A stretch of DNA of 6,598 bases from Betaproteobacteria bacterium (GCA_009693345.1 SHXL01000158.1:1-6598), one strand, 5' to 3'. Shown: positions 1 to 6,306, counted from the stretch's first letter. The notes: generated from the letters alone by a model not told the origin. A program made the numbers and translations.

Positions 1-1
1 G

Positions 2-280
2 TCGCTGTTCAAGGAATGGCTGGCCGCGCACTATCCGCAGCGCGCCGAACATGTCATCAGCATCGTTAGGCAGTCGCGCGGCGGGCGCGAGAACGACCCG
101 AATTTCGGCTCGCGCATGACCGGCTCGGGCAACTTCGTGGACCTCATCGGCAAGCGTTTCGATCTCGCCTGCCGGCGTCTCGGCCTGAACAGCGAGGACG
201 ATCACATGCCCTCGCGCAAGGATCTCGACTGCTCACTGTTTCGGCCGCCGAGTGCCGAAGGCCAACTGCGCCTGTTCTAG
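2..280 (+). CDS. PA0069-family radical SAM protein, C-terminal fragment
   Basis: The open frame enters from the left edge and gives 92 residues before a TAG stop. It begins SLFKEWLAAHYPQRAEHV, continues with an RQSRGGREND stretch, then FGSRMTGSGNF and a KRFDLACRRLGLN segment. This arrangement (LFxxWLxxHxPxRxxHV, an R-x-x-R-G-G-R run, a SRMTGSG-like loop and RFxxAxRRLGLN) is what I recall from the tail of PA0069/Rv2578c-type radical SAM proteins. The CxxxCxxC cluster motif that binds the 4Fe-4S centre and S-adenosylmethionine lies outside the window, so enzyme integrity cannot be judged. Function in this family is poorly established; some members are annotated as photolyase-like or simply radical SAM. 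The gene converges on the minus-strand operon, with one base between the two stop codons. The family call rests on the tail only. Confidence 0.8.
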   Translation, partial: SLFKEWLAAHYPQRAEHVISIVRQSRGGRENDPNFGSRMTGSGNFVDLIGKRFDLACRRLGLNSEDDHMPSRKDLDCSLFRPPSAEGQLRLF

Positions 281-281
281 C

Positions 282-1217
282 TCAGCCGCACTTGTCCTTC
301 TTCTTCCCCGCGACCCCGGCTGGGGCGGCCGGCGCAGGCGTCCGTGCACCCGCCGCGTTCACCACTTTCGCCAGCACCGGAAAATACGCCTTGCCGTAGC
401 CTGCGCTGATCGCCTTCTTGATCATTTCCTTGGCATTGTCGGCGCCGTGCAGGAACACTCCGGTCTCTTCGCTCAGGCGCAGCGCATAGCGGATGTCCTT
501 CAGCGCATACTCGGAGGAGTAGGCCTTCTCCGGATAGTCGTCCTGCAGCATCGCCTTCATTCCGTGGTGGCGCAGCGCGAAGCTGTCGGCCGAGCCCTTG
601 GAAAGCACGTCGAAGGCAAGCTGCGGGTCGACGCCGACGTAGCGGATCAGAGCCAGAGCCTCGGCCAGCGCCACCACGTTCTGGAACAGCACCATGTTGT
701 TGATGATCTTCATCGCCTGGCCGGCGCCCGCGCCGCCGCAGTACGTAATGTCGGTGGCGATGCACGCGAGCAGCGGCTTGATGCGCGCAAACACATGCTC
801 GGGGCCGCCGACCATCACCGACAAGGTGCCGTCTTTCGCCGCTTCGCGCGTGCGCGCCACCGGCGCATCGGCGAACTGGATGCCGCGCGCAAGGAAGCGG
901 GCGCTCAGGTCGCGCGCCAGGTTCACCGGCGTGGTGCTGAAATCCACCACCAAGCCGCCCGGCTTGAGGTGCGTCAGCAGGCTGCCGGCGCCCATGCAAA
1001 CTGCGTTGACCTGCGTCCCTCCCGGCAAGGACAGGAAAATGATGTCGGAGTGCTCGGCCACGTCGCGGATCGACTCCGCCGGCGTCACGCCGGATTCGTC
1101 CATCTGCGCCAAAGCGTCCAGATCGATGTCGAAGGCGCGCACTTCCTGGCCCGACTTGGCCGCAAGGTTGCTGCACATCGGCGCCCCCATTACTCCCAGG
1201 CCGATGAATCCCAGCAT
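282..1217 (-). CDS. NAD(P)-dependent oxidoreductase, 3-hydroxyisobutyrate dehydrogenase (beta-HAD) family
   Basis: This is a cytosolic oxidoreductase of 311 residues, close to the family's usual 290-310. From the ATG at 1217, a Rossmann fold begins at once with FIGLGVMGAPM (GxGxxG at residues 6-11). DFSTT at 92-96 is the usual post-Rossmann element, DAPV at 117-120 leads into the substrate loop, and GAGQAMKIINN carries the expected catalytic lysine at 170 with Asn at 173-174. KDIRYAL at 240-246 is the conserved C-terminal helix. The loop after DAPV reads ARTREAAKDGT where HIBADH and tartronate semialdehyde reductase have an SGG-type sequence, so substrate preference may differ. The last 20 or so residues are Ala/Pro-rich and end KKKDKCG, beyond the conserved fold. 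A GTG at 1220 is in frame, but AAGGAGG at 1222-1228 is only one base from it and four from the ATG, so the ATG is preferred. Family is certain; substrate is unknown (a beta-hydroxyacid or semialdehyde). It is the last gene of the operon. Confidence 0.93.
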   Translation of the reverse strand: MLGFIGLGVMGAPMCSNLAAKSGQEVRAFDIDLDALAQMDESGVTPAESIRDVAEHSDIIFLSLPGGTQVNAVCMGAGSLLTHLKPGGLVVDFSTTPVNLARDLSARFLARGIQFADAPVARTREAAKDGTLSVMVGGPEHVFARIKPLLACIATDITYCGGAGAGQAMKIINNMVLFQNVVALAEALALIRYVGVDPQLAFDVLSKGSADSFALRHHGMKAMLQDDYPEKAYSSEYALKDIRYALRLSEETGVFLHGADNAKEMIKKAISAGYGKAYFPVLAKVVNAAGARTPAPAAPAGVAGKKKDKCG

Positions 1218-3229
1218 CACTCCTCCTTCAGCACCGCAAGCGCATCCACCGCCACCACGCCATTCTGCCGCACGATCACCGGATTCGCTTCCGCCTCGCG
1301 CACTGGCCGGCCGGCGAGCAGCGCGAACCGCGACAGCGCCGCAACCGTGCGGGCCAGCGCCTGCAAATCTCCCGGCGGCAGGCCGCGGTAACCGCGCAGG
1401 ACCGCAAATCCCCTGACCGCGGCCAGCATTTCCAGAGCCCCCGCCTCATCCACCGGCGCCGTGTGCAACACCACGTCATTGTAGAGTTCCGCGAGGATTC
1501 CGCCCGCGCCGACCAGCACCAGGGGCCCGACCACGGGGTCGTCGCGGTACCCCACGATCGCCTCGGCGAGTCCCGACTCCATTTTCTGCACGAGGAGACG
1601 GGGGGTGATCTTTTCGAGCTTTTCCAGCTTGACCTCGAATTCCTGCCGGCAGGAGATGCCGAGCGCAACCCCGCCCGCCTCGGTCTTGTGCGCCACCTGC
1701 GCGGAAAGAATTTTCAGCGCGACGGGATACGGCAAGGCATGGGCAAAGTCCGGCGCCTCGACGACCTGATGCTCGACGATCGGAAGGCCCAGCGCGGCGA
1801 ACAGTTCCAAGGCCTGGACCTGGTCCAGCTTGCCCTTACATGGAATGTCCTTCGGCCATTCCACCGGATTCTCATTGCGACCCGTGGTGGGAGTCCGCCA
1901 TGAAAAATATGCGTGAAAAGCATCCGCACAAGCTTCGGGCGTGCGAAACGCGGCGACTCCCGCCTGCGCCAGCAGCGCGAGCGATTTCTCGGCGTGCGGC
2001 GTGAGGAATACCGCCAGCGGCTTGGCGCGCCGCTGCGCGGCCGCAATGATGGGTTCGACCGCGTGCTGCGGATGGAATTGGGCCGAGGAACCCACGACCG
2101 CGAGCACGGCGTCACTGCCGGAAAATTCGAGCAGCTCCCCGACCACCGCGCCGTAGCTTGCGCTTTTCTTGCCCATGGTCAGGTCGACAATTGGTGAATC
2201 CGAGCCGGGCGTGGCGGTTTCGATTCCCGCCATCCCCAGGCGATCCACCACGCTCGCCGCGCCGCCTCCAGTCGTGGTCACCACGGACACACGCGGCACA
2301 CGCGAGAGATTTGGCGGGCGGCAGCCCGCCAGCATCGGCCCGATCTCGATCAGCGTCTCGAGCAGGTCGACCCGGAGGATGCCGCAATCGCGGAAATAGG
2401 CATCCAGCGCCGCGTCCTCGCCCGCGAGCGCGCCGGTGTGCGAGCGCGCGAGGCGCTCGCCGAGCGTCGAGCGGCCCAGCTTGTAGGCAACCACGGGCTT
2501 GCCCGCCGCGTACGCCGCGCGCGCGCCGGCAGCCAGCCGCGCCGCATCGCGCACCGTCTCGAGGAACAGCAGGATGGTGTGCGTCTCCGGGTCTGCGGCA
2601 AGAAAGTGGACCAGCTCGCCCACGCCGATGTCGGCCTCGTTGCCGACCGATACGAGCTTCGAGAAGCCCACGCCACGCGCCGCGCCGCGCGAGAGCATCG
2701 TGCCGAGCATCGTGCCGCTCTGCGACACGATGCTGGTGCCGCCCGCGGGCAGCGATTCCATCTCCAGGATCGCGTTCACCGTGAGCGCCACGTGGCCGGT
2801 GAGGTTGATCATGCCCATGCTGTTCGGCCCGAGGAGGCGCACGCCGAGTTCGCGCGCCCGCGCCACGAGCCTCGCCTGGCGCGCCACGCCCTCGGCGCCC
2901 GCGTCGGCAAAGCCGTCGCTGAAGATGCTGGCGACCGGCACCCCCTTCCTGCCGCAGTCCTCCAACGCGCCCTCGACGTCCTCCACCATGATGAAGGCGT
3001 GATCTATTTTTTCCTTCACTTCTTGAAGGCTCTTATATGCAGGAAGACCGAGAACTTCGAGCCGTGACGCGTTAATCGGGAAAACCTTTCCCGAGTAGCC
3101 GTGCTTGCGTAGAAAATGCTGCGGCCGGGCAGTGTTCTTGGATGCATCGCCCGACGCACCGACCAGCGCGATCGAGCGAGGCGCGAAAAAAGCCAGCGCC
3201 AGGTTCACCGCGCCAGGCTTTTCCTTCAC
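1217..3229 (-). CDS. Acetate--CoA ligase family protein (single-chain NDP-forming acyl-CoA synthetase)
   Basis: Enzymes of this family reversibly couple acyl-CoA formation to ATP hydrolysis to ADP through a phosphohistidine. The 670-residue protein has the usual alpha-beta order. A CoA-binding Rossmann domain occupies about 8-140, with FAPRSIALVGAS at 15-26 and GPNSMGMIN at 134-142. The first succinyl-CoA-synthetase-like domain, about 160-300, has SQSGTMLG at 169-176 and SHTGALAG at 263-270, where His264 is the predicted phosphorylated histidine. A second such domain spans about 310-450. An ATP-grasp domain, about 465-668, has ALKILSAQVAHKTEAGGV at 504-521, GGILAELYNDV at 576-586 and the metal-binding EANP at 647-650. 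All key motifs look intact, and the length is slightly below the roughly 700 typical of single-chain members. The start taken is a GTG with GAAGG four bases upstream. A second GTG at 3208 (residue 8) is plausible because it sits in a duplicated start region. Acyl substrate unknown; the context suggests a small carboxylate taken up by the neighbouring receptor. Confidence 0.93.
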   Translation of the reverse strand: MKEKPGAVNLALAFFAPRSIALVGASGDASKNTARPQHFLRKHGYSGKVFPINASRLEVLGLPAYKSLQEVKEKIDHAFIMVEDVEGALEDCGRKGVPVASIFSDGFADAGAEGVARQARLVARARELGVRLLGPNSMGMINLTGHVALTVNAILEMESLPAGGTSIVSQSGTMLGTMLSRGAARGVGFSKLVSVGNEADIGVGELVHFLAADPETHTILLFLETVRDAARLAAGARAAYAAGKPVVAYKLGRSTLGERLARSHTGALAGEDAALDAYFRDCGILRVDLLETLIEIGPMLAGCRPPNLSRVPRVSVVTTTGGGAASVVDRLGMAGIETATPGSDSPIVDLTMGKKSASYGAVVGELLEFSGSDAVLAVVGSSAQFHPQHAVEPIIAAAQRRAKPLAVFLTPHAEKSLALLAQAGVAAFRTPEACADAFHAYFSWRTPTTGRNENPVEWPKDIPCKGKLDQVQALELFAALGLPIVEHQVVEAPDFAHALPYPVALKILSAQVAHKTEAGGVALGISCRQEFEVKLEKLEKITPRLLVQKMESGLAEAIVGYRDDPVVGPLVLVGAGGILAELYNDVVLHTAPVDEAGALEMLAAVRGFAVLRGYRGLPPGDLQALARTVAALSRFALLAGRPVREAEANPVIVRQNGVVAVDALAVLKEE
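1222..1228 (-). promoter_or_regulatory. Ribosome binding site of the beta-HAD dehydrogenase, deciding its start
   Basis: On the minus strand this reads AAGGAGG, a near-perfect Shine-Dalgarno sequence embedded in the last codons of the upstream ligase gene. It lies four bases before the ATG at 1217 but only one base before the in-frame GTG at 1220, which favours the ATG. The ligase TGA (1219-1217) shares one base with this ATG, giving a TGATG junction that allows termination-reinitiation coupling. Confidence 0.75.
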
Positions 3230-3264
3230 AAGGCCTTCGCCAGGTTCATGGCGCCAGGGTTTTC
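3197..3264. repeat. Imperfect direct repeat, 41-bp period, at a gene junction
   Basis: Bases 3197-3223 and 3238-3264 match at 24 of 27 positions when offset by 41. Both begin with the 11-base identity cgccaggttca, have two mismatches, then gcgccagg, one mismatch, and ttttc. The right copy spans the end of the MmgE/PrpD gene and its stop codon; the left copy lies inside the start of the CoA-ligase gene. The offset is not a multiple of three, so the copies are read in different frames. The arrangement looks like a partial tandem duplication of the original intergenic junction. Confidence 0.75.
3226..3249 (-). other. Seven-codon mini-ORF linking MmgE/PrpD and the CoA ligase
   Basis: The ATG at 3249-3247 overlaps the TGA of the MmgE/PrpD gene as ATGA. 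It reads MNLAKAL and stops at a TGA (3228-3226) that overlaps the ligase's GTG start (3229-3227) as GTGA. The peptide resembles the ligase segment VNLALAFF beginning at residue 8, as expected if it is a frameshifted duplicate of the ligase start. It could hand ribosomes from one gene to the next, or be a harmless relic. Translation is not shown, and no strong Shine-Dalgarno sequence precedes its ATG. Confidence 0.3.
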
Positions 3265-4574
3265 TCGGACTCGAGCTTCCAGAGCTTCTGCAGCAGCGCC
3301 TTTGCCTTGCCCTCCCCGATCACAGGAACCGCAAGCTCCAGATATTTCCCGTCCAGCTGCGCATCCGACAGCGGCGCGTCCGGGTCGCCGACGCGCGTCG
3401 GCTGCAGGAACTCCTCCTGCCGGCCGTCGCGCGCGACGATGGCGACGCGCGCCGCGCGCTGCCCCGGAAACGCGGCGTCCAGTTCCGGGTCGATGGCGAC
3501 CTCGATGCGCGCCATCAGCTCGCGCGTCGCCCCGTCGTTGATGCGCGCCGGCTCGAAAGCCGCGAGGCGCACGCTGCCGTGCGTGAGCGCGGTCGCGACC
3601 ACGTACTTGAGCGAAAAGCGCGCTTCCGCGGGCGTCCGGGGCGATTCATAGCCCGACACCTCCTTGGCCGCGCGGTAGCTGCCGATGCGAATGCGTTCGA
3701 TCTCGCGCGCGGCGATATTCATGCGCTGCTGCAAGGCCAGCGCGCCATCGATCGCGGCAAAAGTGTGCCCGCAGCAGGCGTGGTTCTTGAACGTCATGCG
3801 GCAGATGTGGAAGTCTTTTCCCAGGGTTTCAAATGATTTGTTCCAATCCGGGCTGTCGCCCATGGCGCGCCCGAATCCCGACTCGCCCTCGATGACGTCC
3901 AGCGAACCCGTGACTCCCTCGCGCGCAGCGAGCGCCGCGGTGACGCCTGCTTCCGCCGCGCGCCCCGCATGCAGCGGCTTGGACATCGAGTCCATGCGGA
4001 ACGACTGCTGCAGCCCTGCGGAAAAAGTGGTCACGGTGGCGAGCGCGTGGGCGAAGCGCTTCGCATCTAGGCCGAGGAGTTCGGCGGCGGCGGCGCAGGC
4101 GCCGAAGACGCCGATGGTGCCGGTGTTGTGCCAGTACCTGTAGTGCGCACGCCCCATCGCCGCGCCGATGCGCGTCGAAACCTCGTAACCGACGGTCACC
4201 GCGCGCAGGAACTGTTCGCCCGAGGCACCATTCGCCTGCGCGAGCGCCAGCGCCGCCGCGATGGTCGGCGCGCCGGGGTGATAGATGCCGTCGCGGAAGA
4301 TGTCGTCCACTTCGACCGTGTGCGCCGCGGCGCCGTTGATCAGCGCCGCCGCGCGCACCGTCGCGCGCCGACCAACAGCGAGCCTTGCTTTGCCGATGTC
4401 CATTTCATCTGAAAGACTTTTTTCCAGGAACACGGCCGGCTCGACAATTGCGCCCGGCAGCAGGGCGGCGTACCAGTCGATCACCGCGCGCTTTGCATGG
4501 TGCAGCACCTCGGGCGCGCTCTGAACTTTGCGGTATTCCTCCGCCCACGCGGCAAAACGCTCGACGACGTACAT
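3246..4574 (-). CDS. MmgE/PrpD family protein
   Basis: This 442-residue protein has the normal length and layout of the MmgE/PrpD superfamily, which includes 2-methylcitrate dehydratase, cis-aconitate decarboxylase and iminodisuccinate epimerase. Motifs in order are HTVEVDDIF (85-93), HPGAPTIAAALA (99-110), YWHNTGTIGVFGA (147-159), SKPLHAGRAAEAG (198-210), FKNHACCGHTFAAIDG (262-277) and EARFSLKYVVA (317-327). The first two thirds is the helical domain that carries the active site; the remainder is the alpha/beta lid. Lys199, His149 and His99 appear to correspond to conserved active-site residues of cis-aconitate decarboxylase as I recall them, but the first acidic position is Glu88 rather than Asp. 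That argues against naming it PrpD or an aconitate decarboxylase. It starts three bases after the upstream receptor's stop codon with no clear Shine-Dalgarno sequence, so translation is probably coupled. The reaction is likely elimination, hydration, decarboxylation or epimerisation of a polycarboxylate; the exact one is unknown. Confidence 0.93.
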   Translation of the reverse strand: MYVVERFAAWAEEYRKVQSAPEVLHHAKRAVIDWYAALLPGAIVEPAVFLEKSLSDEMDIGKARLAVGRRATVRAAALINGAAAHTVEVDDIFRDGIYHPGAPTIAAALALAQANGASGEQFLRAVTVGYEVSTRIGAAMGRAHYRYWHNTGTIGVFGACAAAAELLGLDAKRFAHALATVTTFSAGLQQSFRMDSMSKPLHAGRAAEAGVTAALAAREGVTGSLDVIEGESGFGRAMGDSPDWNKSFETLGKDFHICRMTFKNHACCGHTFAAIDGALALQQRMNIAAREIERIRIGSYRAAKEVSGYESPRTPAEARFSLKYVVATALTHGSVRLAAFEPARINDGATRELMARIEVAIDPELDAAFPGQRAARVAIVARDGRQEEFLQPTRVGDPDAPLSDAQLDGKYLELAVPVIGEGKAKALLQKLWKLESEKTLAP

Positions 4575-4577
4575 CGG

Positions 4578-5543
4578 TCAGTTCACGGCGATATTGCGCT
4601 CGCGCACCAGGCGGCCCCACTTCTCGCGCTCCCGGCGCACGTGCTCGGCGAAGGCCTCGGGCGGCCCGCCGACAGCGTCGGCGCCCTGCTCTGCAAGCTT
4701 CTGCTTCATGTCGGCGGTGGAGAGGATCGCGGCAGTCTCCCGGTTGAGGCGCAGCACGATGTCGCGCGGCGTGCCCGCGGGCACCGCAAAGCCACTCCAG
4801 GAAAGCGAGTCGTATCCTGCGACGCCGGCTTCAGAAATTGTCGGCACCTCGGGCAAGGCCGGCGAGCGCTTCAAGCCGGTGACGCCGAGCGCACGCAACT
4901 TGCCGCCCTTGATGTGCGGCAGAGCGGAGGGCATGTTGTCGAAAATCATCGACACGCGGCCGGCAACCACGTCGATCAGCGCCTGGCCGCTGCCCTTGAA
5001 CGGGATGTGCGCCGCGTCGATGCCCGCCATGCTCTTGAACAGTTCGGCGGACAGGTGCGTCGAGCTGCCCCCGCCGGAGGACGCGAACGTCAGTTTGCCA
5101 GGTTCCTTCTTCGCCAGTGCCACCAGTTCGGCCACGTTCTTCGCCGGCAGGCCGTCCGGCACCGCGAGCACGTTGGTGATCGAGGCAATGAAGATCACCG
5201 GCCCGAAGTCCTTCGCCGCGTCGTAGGCCATGCCCTTGAAGAGGGCGTTGTTGATCGCCATCACGCCGGTGGTCGCCATCAGCAGCGTATGGCCGTCGGG
5301 CGCTGACTTCGCCACCGCGTCGGCGCCTATATTGCCGGAGGCGCCGGCCCGGTTCTCGACCACCACCGGCTGGGCAATGGCCGCCGCCAGCCGCTCGGCC
5401 ACCAGGCGCGCGAAGATGTCCGTCGAGCCGCCGGGGGCGAAGGGGACGACAATTCTGAGGGGTCTTGACGGATAGCGTTCCTGCGCACTTGTTCCTGAAA
5501 AAGAAAATGCACAAAACGCGAGAACAAACGCTCTAATCTTCAT
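4578..5543 (-). CDS. Bug/TctC-family tripartite tricarboxylate transporter substrate-binding protein
   Basis: This is a periplasmic solute receptor of 321 residues, typical for the family. The N-terminus MKIRAFVLAFCAFSFSGTSA is a Sec signal peptide with likely signal peptidase I cleavage before Gln21. The residue preceding Cys11 is Phe, so a lipobox is unlikely. The mature part starts with YPSRPLRIVVPFAPGGSTDI (24-43), the Bug signature whose PGGxxD loop helps bind a substrate carboxylate. NRAGASGNIGADAVAKSAPD follows at 64-83, SSGGGSSTHLSAELF at 155-169 and PFKGSGQALIDVVAGRV at 181-197. No TctA/TctB membrane subunits lie in the window, so it is an orphan receptor here, as is common for this expanded family. 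The ATG has GGAGAAGG six bases upstream and lies within the last 11 bases of the preceding gene. The signal-peptide codons are noticeably more AT-rich than the rest. The ligand is probably a small carboxylate linked to the downstream enzymes. Confidence 0.95.
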   Translation of the reverse strand: MKIRAFVLAFCAFSFSGTSAQERYPSRPLRIVVPFAPGGSTDIFARLVAERLAAAIAQPVVVENRAGASGNIGADAVAKSAPDGHTLLMATTGVMAINNALFKGMAYDAAKDFGPVIFIASITNVLAVPDGLPAKNVAELVALAKKEPGKLTFASSGGGSSTHLSAELFKSMAGIDAAHIPFKGSGQALIDVVAGRVSMIFDNMPSALPHIKGGKLRALGVTGLKRSPALPEVPTISEAGVAGYDSLSWSGFAVPAGTPRDIVLRLNRETAAILSTADMKQKLAEQGADAVGGPPEAFAEHVRREREKWGRLVRERNIAVN

Positions 5544-6306
5544 CCCAGGCCTTCTCCGGCAGCGGCAATCCGGCGAGGTCCGCGGCGCACAACGGGCGCT
5601 CGGGCCGGATGCCGAGCGTTTCGAGGATCAGCATCAACTGGCGCGTGTGCTGGGCCGGGTGCCACACGGTGCGCTCGAGAACCACGTGCACCGGATGCTC
5701 GCCGAAATACGCGCTCATCGTCGTCTGGCACGAGTGGTCCGGATATTCTTCCCACCACTGCTTGGCGCGCGCGAGCACGCTCTCGCCATGGCGCGCGATG
5801 TCCTCCGCGGTGCGGATCGTCCGTGGCGCGTCTTCCATGATCCGCTCGTAGGTGAGCAGCCGGCCATCGTCCATCGATTCGAGGAATCCCTCGACGATGC
5901 GGAACACGTGGTGCGCGAGCACGCGGATCGGCCGGTTGCGGTTGCGAAAGGGCTTGTCGAGTTCGGCCGCCGGGATCTGGCGCACATAGCGCGCGGCCGC
6001 TGCCAGCACCAGGTCCAGCTTCTGCATGAGCGCCTCGGGGCTGAGCCGTTCCTGCTGGCGCACGTTCAGGCCGAGGAACTTGATGACGTCGCCGATCGCC
6101 TGCGCGAAGACGAACTCGCCGCCGCGCGCGACGACGGGCACGCTGCGCGCGCCGAGCTTGCGCAACTCCTCCATCCCCGCGGCGTTGCCGTGCACGTTGA
6201 TCGACTCGAAATCGACCCCGTTCCTGGCGAGGAACTCCTTGGTCCGCAGGCAGCTCGTGCAGCCCGGCTGCCAGAACACCCTGACCCTGTCGGCAGTTGC
6301 AAGCAT
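5533..6306 (-). CDS. Glutaredoxin-like domain fused to a DinB-like domain
   Basis: This 257-residue protein is first in the operon. Residues 6-80 form a glutaredoxin/NrdH-like thioredoxin fold: RVRVFWQPGCTSCLRTKEFL places a CTSC redox motif at 16-19, SVPVV at 55-59 supplies the cis-proline (Pro57), and GGEFVFAQAIGDVIKFL closes the domain. Residues about 88-235 are helical and resemble the DinB/YfiT four-helix fold, with HHVFRIVEGFLE at 132-143 and WHPAQHTRQLMLILETLG at 215-232. His132 or His133 together with the HxxxH pair His216/His220 could form the metal-binding triad of that superfamily. An in-frame extension to 6552 exists but would run through the divergent SDR gene and the promoter. 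The ATG at 6306 has GGAGG five bases upstream and is clearly the start. The DinB fold includes mycothiol-dependent isomerases and S-transferases, so a thiol-dependent catalytic or detoxifying role is plausible but unproven. The DinB assignment is weaker than the glutaredoxin one. Confidence 0.87.
   Translation of the reverse strand: MLATADRVRVFWQPGCTSCLRTKEFLARNGVDFESINVHGNAAGMEELRKLGARSVPVVARGGEFVFAQAIGDVIKFLGLNVRQQERLSPEALMQKLDLVLAAAARYVRQIPAAELDKPFRNRNRPIRVLAHHVFRIVEGFLESMDDGRLLTYERIMEDAPRTIRTAEDIARHGESVLARAKQWWEEYPDHSCQTTMSAYFGEHPVHVVLERTVWHPAQHTRQLMLILETLGIRPERPLCAADLAGLPLPEKAWDED

Noticed and set aside
313..326. Short GC hairpin (CCCC / GGGG) near the end of the operon
   Set aside because: It lies within coding sequence, has a four-base stem and no following T-run on the minus strand, so it does not qualify as a terminator.
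252..1391. Long plus-strand open frame of 379 codons opposite the dehydrogenase
   Set aside because: It is antisense to a well-motifed gene, is rich in Arg/His/Gln as GC-rich shadow frames are, shows no domain, and extends across two gene boundaries.
1898..1925. Small ATGC/GCAT hairpin followed by T residues on the minus strand
   Set aside because: The stem is only four base pairs and is in the middle of the ligase gene; a premature terminator is not supported.
3013..3029. Perfect inverted repeat CCTTCA / TGAAGG with a five-base loop, next to a T-run
   Set aside because: The T-run precedes the hairpin on the plus strand and becomes an A-run after it on the minus strand, so it is not an intrinsic terminator in either direction. 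It lies inside the ligase coding region.
4497..5306. Plus-strand open frame opposite the Bug receptor and the start of MmgE/PrpD
   Set aside because: Its composition is typical of antisense shadow frames in GC-rich DNA, it has no recognisable motif, and the minus-strand genes here have clear family signatures.
5511..5543. Possible lipoprotein signal in the Bug receptor (Cys11)
   Set aside because: The residue before Cys11 is Phe, which does not fit a lipobox, and a standard signal peptidase I site (TSA before Gln21) is present.
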